In this document: positions 54,221-64,000 of the stretch, piece after piece
How the letters are laid out: each line of letters starts with the position of its first letter
How positions within the stretch are numbered: position 1 is the first letter of the stretch
DNA from: an uncultured Flavobacteriales bacterium
GTDB lineage: Bacteria; Bacteroidota; Bacteroidia; Flavobacteriales_G; Salibacteraceae
NCBI GenBank assembly: GCA_943788775.1
Contig: CALSRO010000001.1
Location: 216,782-280,781 of the forward strand
Length of the DNA: 64,000 nt
Reading direction: 5' to 3'
Position numbers and translations under genes: made by a program
Notes under the pieces: generated by a model
Seen by the model: only the letters and a program-made list of their open reading frames with translations
The model's database searches: none
What the model was told of the DNA's origin: nothing

Positions 54221-55453
54221 TTATGGTCCGCAAAAGTTTCCTATGGCTTCATCACCTTTATCGTAACCCAGTTCTCTGGCCATTCTCATGTCATCACATC
54301 CCTCTTTCAATCGATAGTTAAGGACTTTTGATAGGCCGCGACTGAACATGGCTTCAACCATCAGATTGTCCAGTTTTAGTGCTTGTGTGTAATCGATTAC
54401 AGCCTCACCATATTCACCAAACAGCATATGTATGTTTCCGCGCAGTTTCCATGCATGAGCATCGTCTGGATCGATTTCAATCGCCCGATTTGCATCAATC
54501 AAGGCGTTTTCAAAATCGCCTATCATTTCGAAAGCGAAAGCTCGATTATATATGGCATTGAAATAGGTTGAATCAAACTGATTCATTTGAGAGTAATCAT
54601 CAATAGCGCCTTTCATGTCACCTAACTCTCTTCTCAGTAATCCGCGAGCGAAATAAACAGGGGCAATGTCAAGTTGCGTTTCTATGGCTTTGTCAAATAG
54701 CTCTAAAGCTTTTTCGTTGTGGCCATTCATTTTATAGGCAACACCTTTATTGTAAATCGCCAATGCAAAATCTGGGTTGATGGTAATGGCTTGATCGAAA
54801 TGGCCTATTGCTTCATCAATGTTTTTTTCTTTGAGGTCAATTAACCCCAAAACATCATAGGCTAAAGCGTTATTAGGATTTAACTCCAATACCCCCTCAA
54901 AACTGATGCGAGCTAAATAGAGGTCGTTTTCAAGAAACTGAATCAATGCGTTTTTAAGCAAGGTCAATTCTTCATTGTAGCCTGTTTCTCTTAGAAGTTC
55001 GAGATCATTTTTTGCATCTAAATATTCACCTGTCAATATGTATCCATCCACACGGTGATCGCGCAGCATATGATTATCTGGTTCCATCGCAATGGCATGC
55101 TCTAGGTTTTCTAGACCATCGCCATATTTAGAAATCATGAAATCTAGCTTTGCCTTATCATCTAATACATATGCAGAGTATGGATTAAGACGCAGTGCAG
55201 TTTCGTAATCACGTTTCGCTTCAGTGGTTCTTCCCAAACGCTGATAGAGTGATGAGCGCTTCATAAAGGCTTCTGCGTAAGAATTATCCGTAGACAAGGC
55301 ATTAGTGTATGAGAAAATTGCATCCTCAAAATGTCCCATTTGTATCAAATTGTCGCCTTTTTGAACCATGCGCATGGCTTCAATCCGCTGTGGTGATTGT
55401 GCCAAGACGACTGCAACTATTACACTAAATATGATGGTTAAAACGTGTTTCAT
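54221..55453 (-). CDS. exported TPR protein
   Basis: A 410-residue protein with a signal peptide (VLTIIFSVIVAVVLAQS) and about ten tetratricopeptide repeats (AIFSYTNALSTDNSYAEAF, AIGHFDQAITINPDFALAIY, ALIDANRAIEIDPDDAHAW). Such periplasmic or surface-attached TPR proteins scaffold complexes; no partner is identifiable. It begins 2 bp after the stop of the acyl-CoA carboxylase gene, so they may be co-transcribed. It differs from the left-edge TPR protein in repeat sequence. Confidence 0.85.
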   Translation of the reverse strand: MKHVLTIIFSVIVAVVLAQSPQRIEAMRMVQKGDNLIQMGHFEDAIFSYTNALSTDNSYAEAFMKRSSLYQRLGRTTEAKRDYETALRLNPYSAYVLDDKAKLDFMISKYGDGLENLEHAIAMEPDNHMLRDHRVDGYILTGEYLDAKNDLELLRETGYNEELTLLKNALIQFLENDLYLARISFEGVLELNPNNALAYDVLGLIDLKEKNIDEAIGHFDQAITINPDFALAIYNKGVAYKMNGHNEKALELFDKAIETQLDIAPVYFARGLLRRELGDMKGAIDDYSQMNQFDSTYFNAIYNRAFAFEMIGDFENALIDANRAIEIDPDDAHAWKLRGNIHMLFGEYGEAVIDYTQALKLDNLMVEAMFSRGLSKVLNYRLKEGCDDMRMARELGYDKGDEAIGNFCGP

Positions 55454-55455
55454 AA

Positions 55456-57099
55456 TCAGGTTTGAAGTACACCAACGTTGTATCGTTTCACATCTTGTTC
55501 ATGACTTGCCATTTCAATCCCCATACTTATTATGGTTCGAGTATCTAACGGATCGATAATCCCGTCAACCCATGAACGGGCTGCGGCATAGTAGGGTGAA
55601 GTTTGCTCGTTGTATCGCTTTGTAATTCTGTCAAGCAACTCTTTTTTCTTGGCATCCGTAATTTCCTCGCCTTTAGATTTCAAAGAAGCCATTTCGATTT
55701 GTAGTAACGTGTTTGCTGCAGATTTCCCGCTCATCACGGCCAGGTTAGAAGTTGGCCATGCATATATTAACCTTGGATCATAGGCTTTGCCACACATGGC
55801 ATAATTACCAGCGCCATAGCTGTTGCCCATGATAAAGGTGAATTTTGGTACAACTGAATTACTCATGGCATTCACCATTTTAGCTCCGTCCTTAATGATG
55901 CCGCCATGTTCTGATCTTGATCCAACCATAAAACCTGTCACATCTTGTAAGAAGACCAACGGAATGTTTTTTTGGTTGCAATTCATAATAAAACGAGCTG
56001 CCTTATCTGCACTATCGCTATAGATGACTCCACCAAATTGCATTTCACCCTTTTTACTCTTGACTACCGAACGTTGATTGGCAACAATTCCAGCAGACCA
56101 GCCATCAATTCGTGCGTATCCCGTAACGATAGATTTACCGTAAAGTGCCTTATATTCCTCAAATTCTGAATCATCTACCAATCGTTTGATGATCTCCATG
56201 GTGTCGTATGTCTTTTCGTTGAATATCCCGTAGATCTCGCGCTCATTTAGCTTGGGCTTCGATGGTGGTTTTCTGTCAAATGGAATGGTAGGTTTGACTC
56301 CCATCTTGTCCACCAAACTTTTGATTTTGGTCAGGCATTCCTCATCGTCCTTGCACTTGTAATCCGTTACTCCGCTTATCTCACAATGGGTTTCCGCTCC
56401 ACCTAAAGTTTCGTTGTCTACATCTTCGCCAATGGCGGCTCTCACCAAGTAAGAACCTGCCAAGAATATGCTACCTGTACCTTCCACGATTAAAGCTTCA
56501 TCACTCATAATGGGTAAATAAGCTCCACCTGCAACACAGCTTCCCATGATGGCCGAGATTTGGTTGATGCCCTTGCTACTCATGACGGCATTGTTGCGAA
56601 ATATTCGTCCGAAGTGTTCTTTATCTGGAAATATTTCATCTTGCATGGGTAAGAATACTCCTGCGCTATCTACTAAATAGATGATAGGAATGTAATTGTC
56701 CATCGCAATTTCTTGCGCTCGTAGGTTCTTTTTTCCTGTGATCGGAAACCATGCACCGGCCTTAACAGTAGCATCATTTGCGACCACGATGCACATGCTT
56801 GCCTTTGAACATAGCCAAGCTTAACCACCACACCGCCACTCGAAGGACATCCGCCATATTCCGCGTACATGTCCATCGCCTGCAAAAGCGCCTACTTCGA
56901 TTGATTTGGCCTGTCGTTGTCCAACAACATTATCAACACGCTCACGGGCCGTCATTTTACCCTGTGCATGCAGTTTATCAATGCGTTTCTGACCTCCACC
57001 TAAATGAACCTTTTCCAAACGTCTCTTCATTTGTGAAATGAGAAGGCGCATTTGGTCATCGTTTTTATTGAATTCTAAGTCTTGTTTTTTTGTTGCCAT
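55456..57099 (-). pseudogene. acyl-CoA carboxylase beta (carboxyltransferase) subunit, frameshifted twice
   Basis: The gene for a biotin-dependent acyl-CoA carboxylase carboxyltransferase (propionyl-, methylcrotonyl- or geranyl-CoA type). Start at 57099 gives ATKKQDLEFNKND. The N-terminal frame (to about 56880) covers RERVDNVVGQRQ and IEVGAFAGDG. A second frame covers AEYGGCPSSGGVVVKLGYV (about 56880-56805). The third, from 56796, covers CIVVANDATVKAGAWFP, STVVPKFTFIMGNSYGAGNY-like oxyanion region (GNSYGAGNYAMCG) and the rest to the stop. Two indels within about 80 bp break it. The C-terminal 446 residues are intact. Either inactivation or consensus error. Confidence 0.82.
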
Positions 57100-57226
57100 G
57101 AAATGTAATAATGGTTCCCAAAGATTGCGAAAAGACAGCAATCCACACAAGGAACAACTAATTGTATATAAATGAGTCTATTCAATAGTAATTGGGTTTA
57201 GCTTAAACCTAATTTAGAAGCTGCTT

Positions 57227-60200
57227 ATGAAACAATTAATTACGTTTTTGTTCATTCTTTTATTTGGTTTTGAAGCTTCAGCCCAAATCAAACTATCGGT
57301 TGAGGGAAAAGACTTCTGGTTTTCGATGATGCCAAACTTTGCTAGTACTGGTGGAGTCAACTCACCTGCAGCAGATTCCGTGCTTCTTACCATTTCTGCT
57401 AAACAAAACACTACTGGAATCATTGAGAATGTGGCGACTGGGTTTAGTCAACCTTTTACGGTAAATGCATTGAGTGTAACCTGAAATTCCGATTTCTAAC
57501 ACCTTCGCTGCATCTTTGAATACAAGTACTATTGATTCCACTTCCATTCATATTTATTCCGAAGACACGATTACAGCTTTTGTGGCAAATATGCATAATG
57601 CCACAAGAGATGCGACCCAATTTGATCCCCACTCAGGCTCTAGGCAAAGAATACATGGTGATGTCTTATGCTGGTCGGGTTGGGTTTATCTCAATTTTTG
57701 GTGGTATCCACCGAGGATAATATGAATATTAAGATAACCCCTGCGTCAAACACCGCTGGTGGCCAACCCGCTGGAGTTCCTTTTACAATAACATTGGATC
57801 GTGGTGAGGTATATTTAGTTCAGGGTGATTCCACTGGTTTTGACATGACGGGCTCATTAGTCACTAGTATTGACAGCGGTACAAACTGCAGCAATTTTGC
57901 AGTTTTTGGTGGTTCAAGCTGTACTTTCTTGCCCGTGGGCTGTTCCGCTTGTGATCAAGTTTTTTCTATTTTACCGCCAATTGCAGCGTGGGGAAATGAA
58001 TATTTACTAGCTCCATTCCAAGTGGATTCACTTTCAACCTATCGCATAACAGCGTTGAATAATAATACGGATGTATTGATCGATGGTAATTATACCGTGA
58101 CTCTCAATGCAGGAGAATACTTTGAGGTGAATCACGATAGTTCCGCCAGGTGCATAAATTCCGATTCATTAATAGGAGTGACACAATTTATGGAGCGGGA
58201 AAAACTGCTCGACTGATGGCGATCCAGCCATGTTAGTGATTAATTCAGTTTCTCAGGGAGTAAACGATGCCATATTTACCACTATTGACGTATTAGGGAC
58301 AGCCGATACCAATTTCGCGACCATTATCACAAACCAAGCTGGGAATAGGAGTCGTGGAATACGATGGTAACTTGCTCGATTCCAATGACTTTATCCAGTT
58401 CCAGGAATGTTCTGATTATTATTATTCATACATCTCTCTTCCCATTGGAGCACACACAGTTCATTCAGAGGAAAAGTTCAGCTTATACATATATGGAATG
58501 ACTGGCTTTGATTCGTACGCCTATTCTGCCGGATCAACTGTATTCGTGAAAGGCTCGTTCAAAGAAGAAACATGTTCTTACAGTAAGACCACTTTTAAAG
58601 GTGATAGTTTTGTTGAATAATTATTGGTGGTATAGACTTGATGATCCAGAGGATACGCTCGGAACAAGTCTTAACCTTACACTTACATCACCCATTGCTC
58701 CAGGAATTTATGTTTTCTCAGGCTATTCGCCCGTTTCTGGATGTAAGGAGGATGTCTTTTATAAAGTGAAGGAGCCAACCACTGGAATTGGGGTTCAAAT
58801 ACTTGCGGATCCTGAATCTGTATGTCCTGGTGAAGAAGTGCAATTGAGTTTTGTTCAACGTAGGTCAGTATTGGACTACAATTTTGAGGATTCCTCTTTC
58901 GTAAATGATTTCACAATCTTTGAGAATGTTGAAATAAGTTCGAATTGCGGTTCATTTGAATTTAACTCGCTCACTTTCAATGGGGCACCAACAAGAGCTA
59001 TTGCCACAGATGACGTAGATGCAAGTGCTGGCGGTTTTGTCGAGTTCCTTGCCTCTGTTGAACAGGAGGCTTGTGATTCTCCTGATCCAGAGGATGTTTT
59101 ATATGTGGATTATTCTATCAATGCAGGAGCGAATTGGGTTCGTTTAGATTCTCTTTCACCCAATGACTTTCCATCATTCAAAAGATTTCGTGCATTGCTT
59201 CCCGGGGCTGCGGAGACGACTGCGACAAGATTCAGGGTCATTCAGGCAAGTGGTTATATAGCTGGAGAAGACATTTGGCTGATTGATGAACTCAAAGTGT
59301 TTGTTCGAGCTTCGAGTATTGCAGATAGCCTACGATGGACCCCTTCGGCTTTATTGGACGATACGACTTCCCTCACGCCAATCGGAGCGCCATTAGACAC
59401 CACTGTTTTTTCCGTTTATTTCAGGGATAGTGCAGGCTGTGAATACAGCGATTCAATTCGAATCACGGCTCCCGAACCATTGCCAGAGGCTTTTGATTTT
59501 GATACAACCAAGTGTGATAATATTCCATTTACATTCTCATCCATCAGTGGAGGCGGAACGTACGAATGGAAGCCAAGTGAAGGCATTAGCAATGCCTTGG
59601 CACAAACCCGTAACAATTTCCAACACAGAATCCACTCAATACACAGTTAAGATTGTTGATCCCTGGGGTTGTGACTCTACTGAACAAGAGGTAAATGTTG
59701 AGGTCAAAACCCGGCCGATTGTTCCAAATTTTGACGATACTATCGTTTGTGACGGGGGGGTAATTTATTTTGTTATTAGTGATACAACGGCTACTATTTT
59801 GTGGAGCGATAACAGTAATGATAACCAGTTTAGGGTGGAAAATTCAGGCACATATTGGTACCAAGCGAGCAACGAATGTGGAACGGGTGGAGACACCATT
59901 TATGTGACCAAAGGAAACAACCCTGAATTAGAAATTGGGCCGGATTTGCTCTTGTGTCCTAACGAGCCGTTGATTTTGGAATTAGAGGACGATGGGAACG
60001 CGTATTTCTGGTCAAATGGAACGGCTGGTGTTCGGAATGAATTCACCATCGCAGGCACATATACGGTGACTGTGACCACTTCTGAAGGTTGCATTGCAAT
60101 AGACTCATTAGTCGTTTATGACGATTGCGAAACGCTTCTCAATTTCCCGAATGTGTTAACACCAAATGGTGATGGAGTCAACGATGTTTTTTGGATCACT

Positions 60201-60407
60201 CTAGAAAATTATCAGGACGTCCAAGTTCAAATTTATAACCGTTGGGGGCAAAGTGTATTCTACAGCAGTAATCCATTTTTTGCCTGGGACGGGACGGTAG
60301 GAGGATCTCCTTCTGCTGACGGAGTTTACTTTGTGTTGATTCAGATCACTGCGGCTGATGGCCGAGAAATCAACTATAAAGGATCCATAACTCTACTTCG
60401 ACAATAA
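57227..60407 (+). pseudogene. T9SS type B secreted protein with IgGFc-binding-like N-domain, many frameshifts
   Basis: Pieces in changing frames form one gene of about 1050 codons. The start, KQLITFLFILLFGFEASAQ, is a signal peptide followed by GKDFWFSMMPNF. The pieces ALGKEYMVMSYAGRVGF, VYLVQGDSTGFD, FAVFGGSSCTFLPVGCSACD and WGNEYLLAPFQVDSLSTYRI match the IgGFc-binding-like N-terminal domain. Later pieces are adhesin-like, and the C-terminus carries a type B sorting domain (NFPNVLTPNGDGVNDVFW, IYNRWGQSVFYSS, GVYFVLIQITAADG). Breaks lie near 57482, 57615, 57690, 58193, 58345, 58614 and 59610, all consistent with one extra base each. No nonsense substitution is needed to explain the pieces. 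Confidence 0.8.
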
Positions 60408-60408
60408 G

Positions 60409-61694
60409 TTAAGCTAGTCTTTTAATGGCTGCCACTAATGTATCTAAGTCTTTGGTAGAAGTGTAAACATTGGGCGTTACCCTCGCTCCTTCCACGCCTT
60501 CATGTGTAATGGTGGTAGTATGAATTCTGGAATCCTTCCAAAGATGATCGTGTATGTCTTTGGCAGTTTTGCCTTTTATTCCAAAAGTGGTTAGGGCTCC
60601 ACTAAATCCCTTTTCTTCAGGACACCAGAACTGAATTCCTTCGATGTCTTTGACACGAGAAACCCAATATTGTTTTAAGTAATGTAGTCGCTCATATTTT
60701 CTCGCTGCTCCGATACTCAGGTGAAACTCGATTGCTTGACCAATGGCAAGTTCGGCAGGCACATCTCGCGTCCCTTGCATTTCAAACTTTCGAACGTCTT
60801 CACTTTGTGGTTCTGGCCCAGGAAATAAAGCCCAATGCTTTGCAATAAGTTCTTTTCGCATCCACAGCATTCCAGTCCCAAATGGAGCACAGAGCCATTT
60901 GTGAAGGCTCGTTCCGAAATAGTCACAGTTAAGATCGGATATTTTAAAGTCGAGGTGGGCGAAGCTATGGGCTCCATCAACCATGACCAATATTCCTCGT
61001 TTTTTTGCCTCTCAGCGGCAATGGCGGCAACAGGTAAGACCTGTCCAGTCCAGTTGATGACATGTTCTATAAGCACAACCTTAGTTTTGGATGTGAATTG
61101 ATCGGTATAAGCTTTGACGATCGCATCTACATCGGTGGATGGCATTGGGATTTTTGCCACTTTTCTCACTACGCCTTCCCGCATTTCGCGTTGCATCCAC
61201 GCTTGGTTCATATTCGGATAAATGAAATTGCTAGTCACAAATTCATCGCCTTTTTGCATGTCGAAACCGAATATGATCGTGTCGAGAGCTTCGGTGGTGT
61301 TTCGGTTGATCGCAATTTCTTCTGAACTAACCCCAGCCAGATCTGCTAGTTTCTCTCGAATCGACTCTCGGCCTTTTTCAAATACGCGCCACATGTAATA
61401 GGAGGGGGCTTCGTTGCTTAATTCCGTGAAGCGCTGCACCGCATCTTGCACCACTTTTGGATGCGGAGAAACACCTCCGTTATTGAGGTTAATTAAGTTT
61501 GTTGATGTGGTATAATTGTGTCGAACCCAACTCCAGAAATCTTCATCAGAAGCTAATTCTGCGGGTGGAACATTTCCAAAGTTTTGTAAAACCGATGCTG
61601 ATTCTTTAGCGAATCCAGTGTCTATTAGCGGCCAGGCCCAGAGTCCAGCTCCGAGGGTACTTGCTTTTCTTATGAATGATCTTCGATTAGTCAT
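60409..61694 (-). pseudogene. Tat-exported class V aminotransferase (isopenicillin N epimerase-like), frameshifted
   Basis: A PLP-dependent aminotransferase of class V, related to the isopenicillin N epimerase (CefD-like) group, about 425 residues if joined. The N-terminus has a Tat signal NRRSFIRKASTLGAGLWAW. The first part covers LNNGGVSPHPKVVQDAV, IAINRNTTEALDTIIFGFD and VVLIEHVINWTGQVLP. The second part, from 60990 in another frame, covers VMVDGAHSFAHLDF and the PLP-binding Lys in DYFGTSLHKWLCAPFGTGML, then the C-terminal small domain. The break is near 61010, close to a run of seven A (minus strand). Frame 2 to 0 fits one missing base. Role unknown. Confidence 0.8.
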
Positions 61695-61735
61695 TGGTCA
61701 GGGTTTGTAACAAATTAAGCAGTTTTACAGCAGAG

Positions 61736-62164
61736 ATGAAATCATTTGCATTTGTAATCATTCAGTTTTCTTGTATAGCCTACTTCGCATTGACGGGTAA
61801 CTTCATCCTTTTTGAACCATTATACTTCGTCATTCAGACTATCGGGGCCTTAACTATACTATGGGCAATATTCACTATGAAACCAACACAATGGATGATT
61901 TTTCCTGAGCCCAAAATGCTTGGAAATCTGATTGTTTCAGGGCCTTACCGTTGGGTAAGACATCCAATGTATTCAGGATTGTTGATTATGACAGCTGCGA
62001 TTGTCCTTTATCGATGTGAATGGCCACCGCTACTTGTTTTTATTGGTTTTCTGATAAATCAAATACAGAAGCTCACCTACGAAGAATCGACGTTATTAGA
62101 GCGATTTCCAGAGTATGTTAAATACAAGCGAAATACAAAACGCCTATTCCCAATAATATACTAG
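61736..62164 (+). CDS. isoprenylcysteine carboxyl methyltransferase-like membrane protein
   Basis: A 142-residue polytopic protein of the ICMT/PEMT-like phospholipid methyltransferase group. Start ATG 61736 gives KSFAFVIIQFSCIAYFAL; an upstream GTG at 61694 lies in the aminotransferase start region and is not preferred. The family motif is VSGPYRWVRHPMYSGLLIMT, with the closing EESTLLERFPEYVKYKRNT carrying the conserved Glu and Tyr. About four membrane helices. The substrate of bacterial members is usually unknown. It overlaps the convergent WbqC gene by 4 bp. Confidence 0.88.
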   Translation: MKSFAFVIIQFSCIAYFALTGNFILFEPLYFVIQTIGALTILWAIFTMKPTQWMIFPEPKMLGNLIVSGPYRWVRHPMYSGLLIMTAAIVLYRCEWPPLLVFIGFLINQIQKLTYEESTLLERFPEYVKYKRNTKRLFPIIY

Positions 62165-62784
62165 ATCCTTAAAAGGTCAGTAGCTTTTGGACCTAAATTG
62201 AAAAGGGCATCCAATACACTCAAGTTTGATTCAAAAGAATGCCTATCGTTAAAAACCTGCATATAGCTTATATCCTTTGAAAGTGGAAATTGAGATTCAC
62301 GATAGTCTTTTGGTGCGACCTTATACGCCTCAGTGAGAGTGTAGCTTAAATTGACCTTTAACAATTTGAGGATGGTTTTGAGCAAATTGAGGTTAAACTC
62401 AACTAATAATTTAGTCTCAGATTGATAGTATGGAAAAAACTCATGTTCGTAGTACTCGAAATATGGACTGCGTCTGTAGGCTGCCTCTAAGCTCTTCCAA
62501 TGTTGCTTTTGCCAGTTTTCAGCATAGCTCATTTCCGTGTTACCAGTAAGTCGCCTCTCCGTTTTTTTCTGGGTTGGAATAACGAGCAATTGACGGCCAT
62601 TTGGGCCTAGAATTTCGCATCTATTTCGCTGAGTTTGTTTTACAAAGTGCTCGTGCACTTCAAATTCAACATTCTCCGCATGCAGTAGCGCTTGATAATA
62701 TCCGATACTGCCTGTATAGAATATTGGAAATATACTGCCACTATTCTGGTATACTGAACATTCTGTCCCAGCGAATTTTACCAT
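62161..62784 (-). CDS. WbqC-like family protein
   Basis: A 207-residue WbqC-like protein, seen in many genomes beside signal peptidase or in O-antigen clusters and of unproven function. Typical segments are EVHEHFVKQTQRNRCEILG, NWQKQHWKSLEAAYRRSPYF and VFNDRHSFESNLSVLDALFNLG. The assigned ATG (62784) makes a 44-bp overlap with lepB; the first 15 or so residues do not look conserved, and homology begins about FYTGSIGYYQALL, so the true start may be nearer but no better codon is visible. Confidence 0.85.
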   Translation of the reverse strand: MVKFAGTECSVYQNSGSIFPIFYTGSIGYYQALLHAENVEFEVHEHFVKQTQRNRCEILGPNGRQLLVIPTQKKTERRLTGNTEMSYAENWQKQHWKSLEAAYRRSPYFEYYEHEFFPYYQSETKLLVEFNLNLLKTILKLLKVNLSYTLTEAYKVAPKDYRESQFPLSKDISYMQVFNDRHSFESNLSVLDALFNLGPKATDLLRI

Positions 62785-64000
62785 CGAACAGCGTGTATTC
62801 AGGATCTAATGAAAGCCAAATGAATGCCGCTCTACCCACAATGTGGTCTTCTGGCACAAATCCCCAATACCGAGAATCAGCCGAATTATGCCGGTTGTCA
62901 CCCATCATGAAATAGTAGTCCATTTCGAAAGTGTAGGAATTAGCTTCCATGCCATCAATGATGATTTTCCCATTTTGAATCGCTAGGTCGTGACCTTCAT
63001 AAACAGAAATGATTCGATCGTAATAAGGCAGTGTCTCTAAGTTCAATTCCACAGTTTCTCCGGCCATGGGAACGGTTAATTTCCCCCAGTTGTCAATCGT
63101 CCAATCCGTTGTTGGCTGATTTGGGAAAATGGAACCTTCCTGCGAAATTTCATGTGGATGCATATTGATATTCACCGAATTAACTGACCCATAACCTTCC
63201 ATTTGAGTTACAGCGTCAAGTGTCATCGGTAGTTGATAGATGTAAGGCGGAGGATTTGGGTTTTGCTGGCTTCTAAGCGGGTTTGAATCACTCAGATAGA
63301 TATCCATACGCTCCTTGAGCAATTTAGAATTAAGTTGAGCCTCTGAAGAAACGATGTAGTTGAATTGGAAAGCAGGTGGAATATATGCCGTCTCCCCATT
63401 GATGAATAACTTACTGTTTTTAATGAATATTTCGTCTCCAGGAACTGCGACACAGCGTTTGATGTAATGTTCTCTTTTATCTACAGGACGAATCGTCATA
63501 TCGAATCCTTCTCGGATAATTTTCTGAGCACGTCCTTCAGTCATATCAAAATTCTGTAGGAAACCCTTGAGTCCATTTACTTGAGGAGTATTGTGAAATT
63601 TACCTGGAATTCCGTCCCAGATGAACTTGCGGGCATTTTCTTGACCGAAATAAAGCGCGTAAATTCTATGAAGCTGATTATAACTCATGTTACTCTGAAG
63701 CTCCACCGTAACTGTATCTCCTTCAGGATAATTAAATACAACAATGTCATTTCGCTCAACATCTCCAAAACCTGGCAATCTTCTATAGTCCAGCTTCATC
63801 CATTCCAAATAACTAGGGATTTCTGTTAGTGGCAGTGTATGATGCGCAAAAGGAAAGCTAAGCGGAGTTTGTGGGATTTTAGGACCATATGCCATTTTGC
63901 TTACGAAAAGATAATCGCCAATAAGCAGCGTCTTTTCCATAGAAGCGGTTGGAATAGTGAAGGCTTCTAAGAAATACGTTCGGATGATACTTGCGGCAAT
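62741..64000 (-). CDS. lepB: signal peptidase I, N-terminus outside window
   Basis: Cleaves signal peptides of exported preproteins at the inner membrane. The frame stays open to the right edge, so ATG 63940 is an internal codon; the residues before it read RTYFLEAFTIPTASMEKTLL, which contains the catalytic Ser in TIPTASM. Next come GDYLFVSKMAYGPKIPQTP, DIVVFNYPEGD, the catalytic Lys in REHYIKRCVAVPGDE and GDNRHNSADSRYWGFVPED. It has the long insert between box D and E (to about 63000) typical of Bacteroidota LepB. It overlaps WbqC by 44 bp. Confidence 0.96.
   Translation of the reverse strand: MAASIIRTYFLEAFTIPTASMEKTLLIGDYLFVSKMAYGPKIPQTPLSFPFAHHTLPLTEIPSYLEWMKLDYRRLPGFGDVERNDIVVFNYPEGDTVTVELQSNMSYNQLHRIYALYFGQENARKFIWDGIPGKFHNTPQVNGLKGFLQNFDMTEGRAQKIIREGFDMTIRPVDKREHYIKRCVAVPGDEIFIKNSKLFINGETAYIPPAFQFNYIVSSEAQLNSKLLKERMDIYLSDSNPLRSQQNPNPPPYIYQLPMTLDAVTQMEGYGSVNSVNINMHPHEISQEGSIFPNQPTTDWTIDNWGKLTVPMAGETVELNLETLPYYDRIISVYEGHDLAIQNGKIIIDGMEANSYTFEMDYYFMMGDNRHNSADSRYWGFVPEDHIVGRAAFIWLSLDPEYTLFDGKIRWDRMFSIPE

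Noticed and set aside
57227..60407. Programmed frameshifting as an explanation of the broken T9SS gene
   Set aside because: Seven +1 sites without common slippery sequence in a bacterium is not credible; sequencing error or decay is simpler.

Overview
The window is chromosomal DNA from a member of the Bacteroidota, most likely Flavobacteriales or a close relative. The evidence is the fused lpxC-fabZ gene, the type IX secretion regulator porX, three secreted proteins with type IX (T9SS) C-terminal sorting domains, SprB repeats, a DoxX/BT_3928-type protein next to tpiA, and repeated promoter motifs of the Bacteroidota form TAnnTTTG. Shine-Dalgarno sequences are absent before almost all starts, as expected for this phylum. 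I saw no rRNA, tRNA, CRISPR array, phage or intact insertion sequence. Both edges cut genes: a TPR protein on the left and lepB on the right.

Layout. 1-3.4 kb: TPR fragment, a frameshifted PQQ-like beta-propeller gene and an AlkD-like DNA alkylation repeat protein. 3.5-8.3 kb: BT_3928-type membrane protein and tpiA (+), facing a tightly coupled (-) operon clpS, M48 peptidase, NfeD, floA across a bidirectional terminator. 8.3-20.7 kb: a 2115-residue TPR/PD40/SPOR protein, plsY, a 1485-residue exported protein of unknown function and prmA. 20.8-32 kb: a T9SS type A adhesin-like protein, the (-) operon hpt, adk, obgE, a small DUF4258-like gene, aroB, aroA, then purK, purE and a T9SS type B protein (+). 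32-35.9 kb: the lipid A operon lpxD, lpxC-fabZ, lpxA with an orphan ABC ATPase at its end. 36-40.6 kb: an HD hydrolase divergent from porX, tsaE, ald. 40.6-46.5 kb: DUF4924, OmpH, SiaC-like, LytTR regulator and kinase (-), then acyl carrier protein phosphodiesterase, mnmD and NUDIX (+), and an unknown gene (-). 46.4-46.9 kb is an intergenic stretch with hairpins. 46.9-54.2 kb: murQ and a surface-polysaccharide region (GT-C-like membrane protein, sulfotransferase-glycosyltransferase fusion, O-antigen ligase, GT4 glycosyltransferase) holding a small-protein/nucleotidyltransferase pair. 54.2-64 kb: TPR protein, acyl-CoA carboxylase beta, a T9SS type B gene with an IgGFc-binding-like domain, a Tat-type class V aminotransferase, an ICMT-like methyltransferase, WbqC-like protein and lepB.

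How the parts fit: most genes are housekeeping (purine, shikimate, glycolysis, lipid A, phospholipid, tRNA modification), mixed with envelope biology: T9SS control and cargo, lipid A and O-antigen making, outer-membrane chaperone, signal peptidase, flotillin/NfeD membrane quality control. No complete new defence or biosynthetic system is evident. The most unusual items are the giant SPOR protein with its repeated acidic motif, the giant unknown exported protein coupled to prmA, the sulfotransferase-GT fusion broken at a nine-T tract, the small-protein/nucleotidyltransferase pair, and a run of frame slips at 56.8-61 kb. Those slips may be real decay or local consensus error, and the sequence alone cannot decide.
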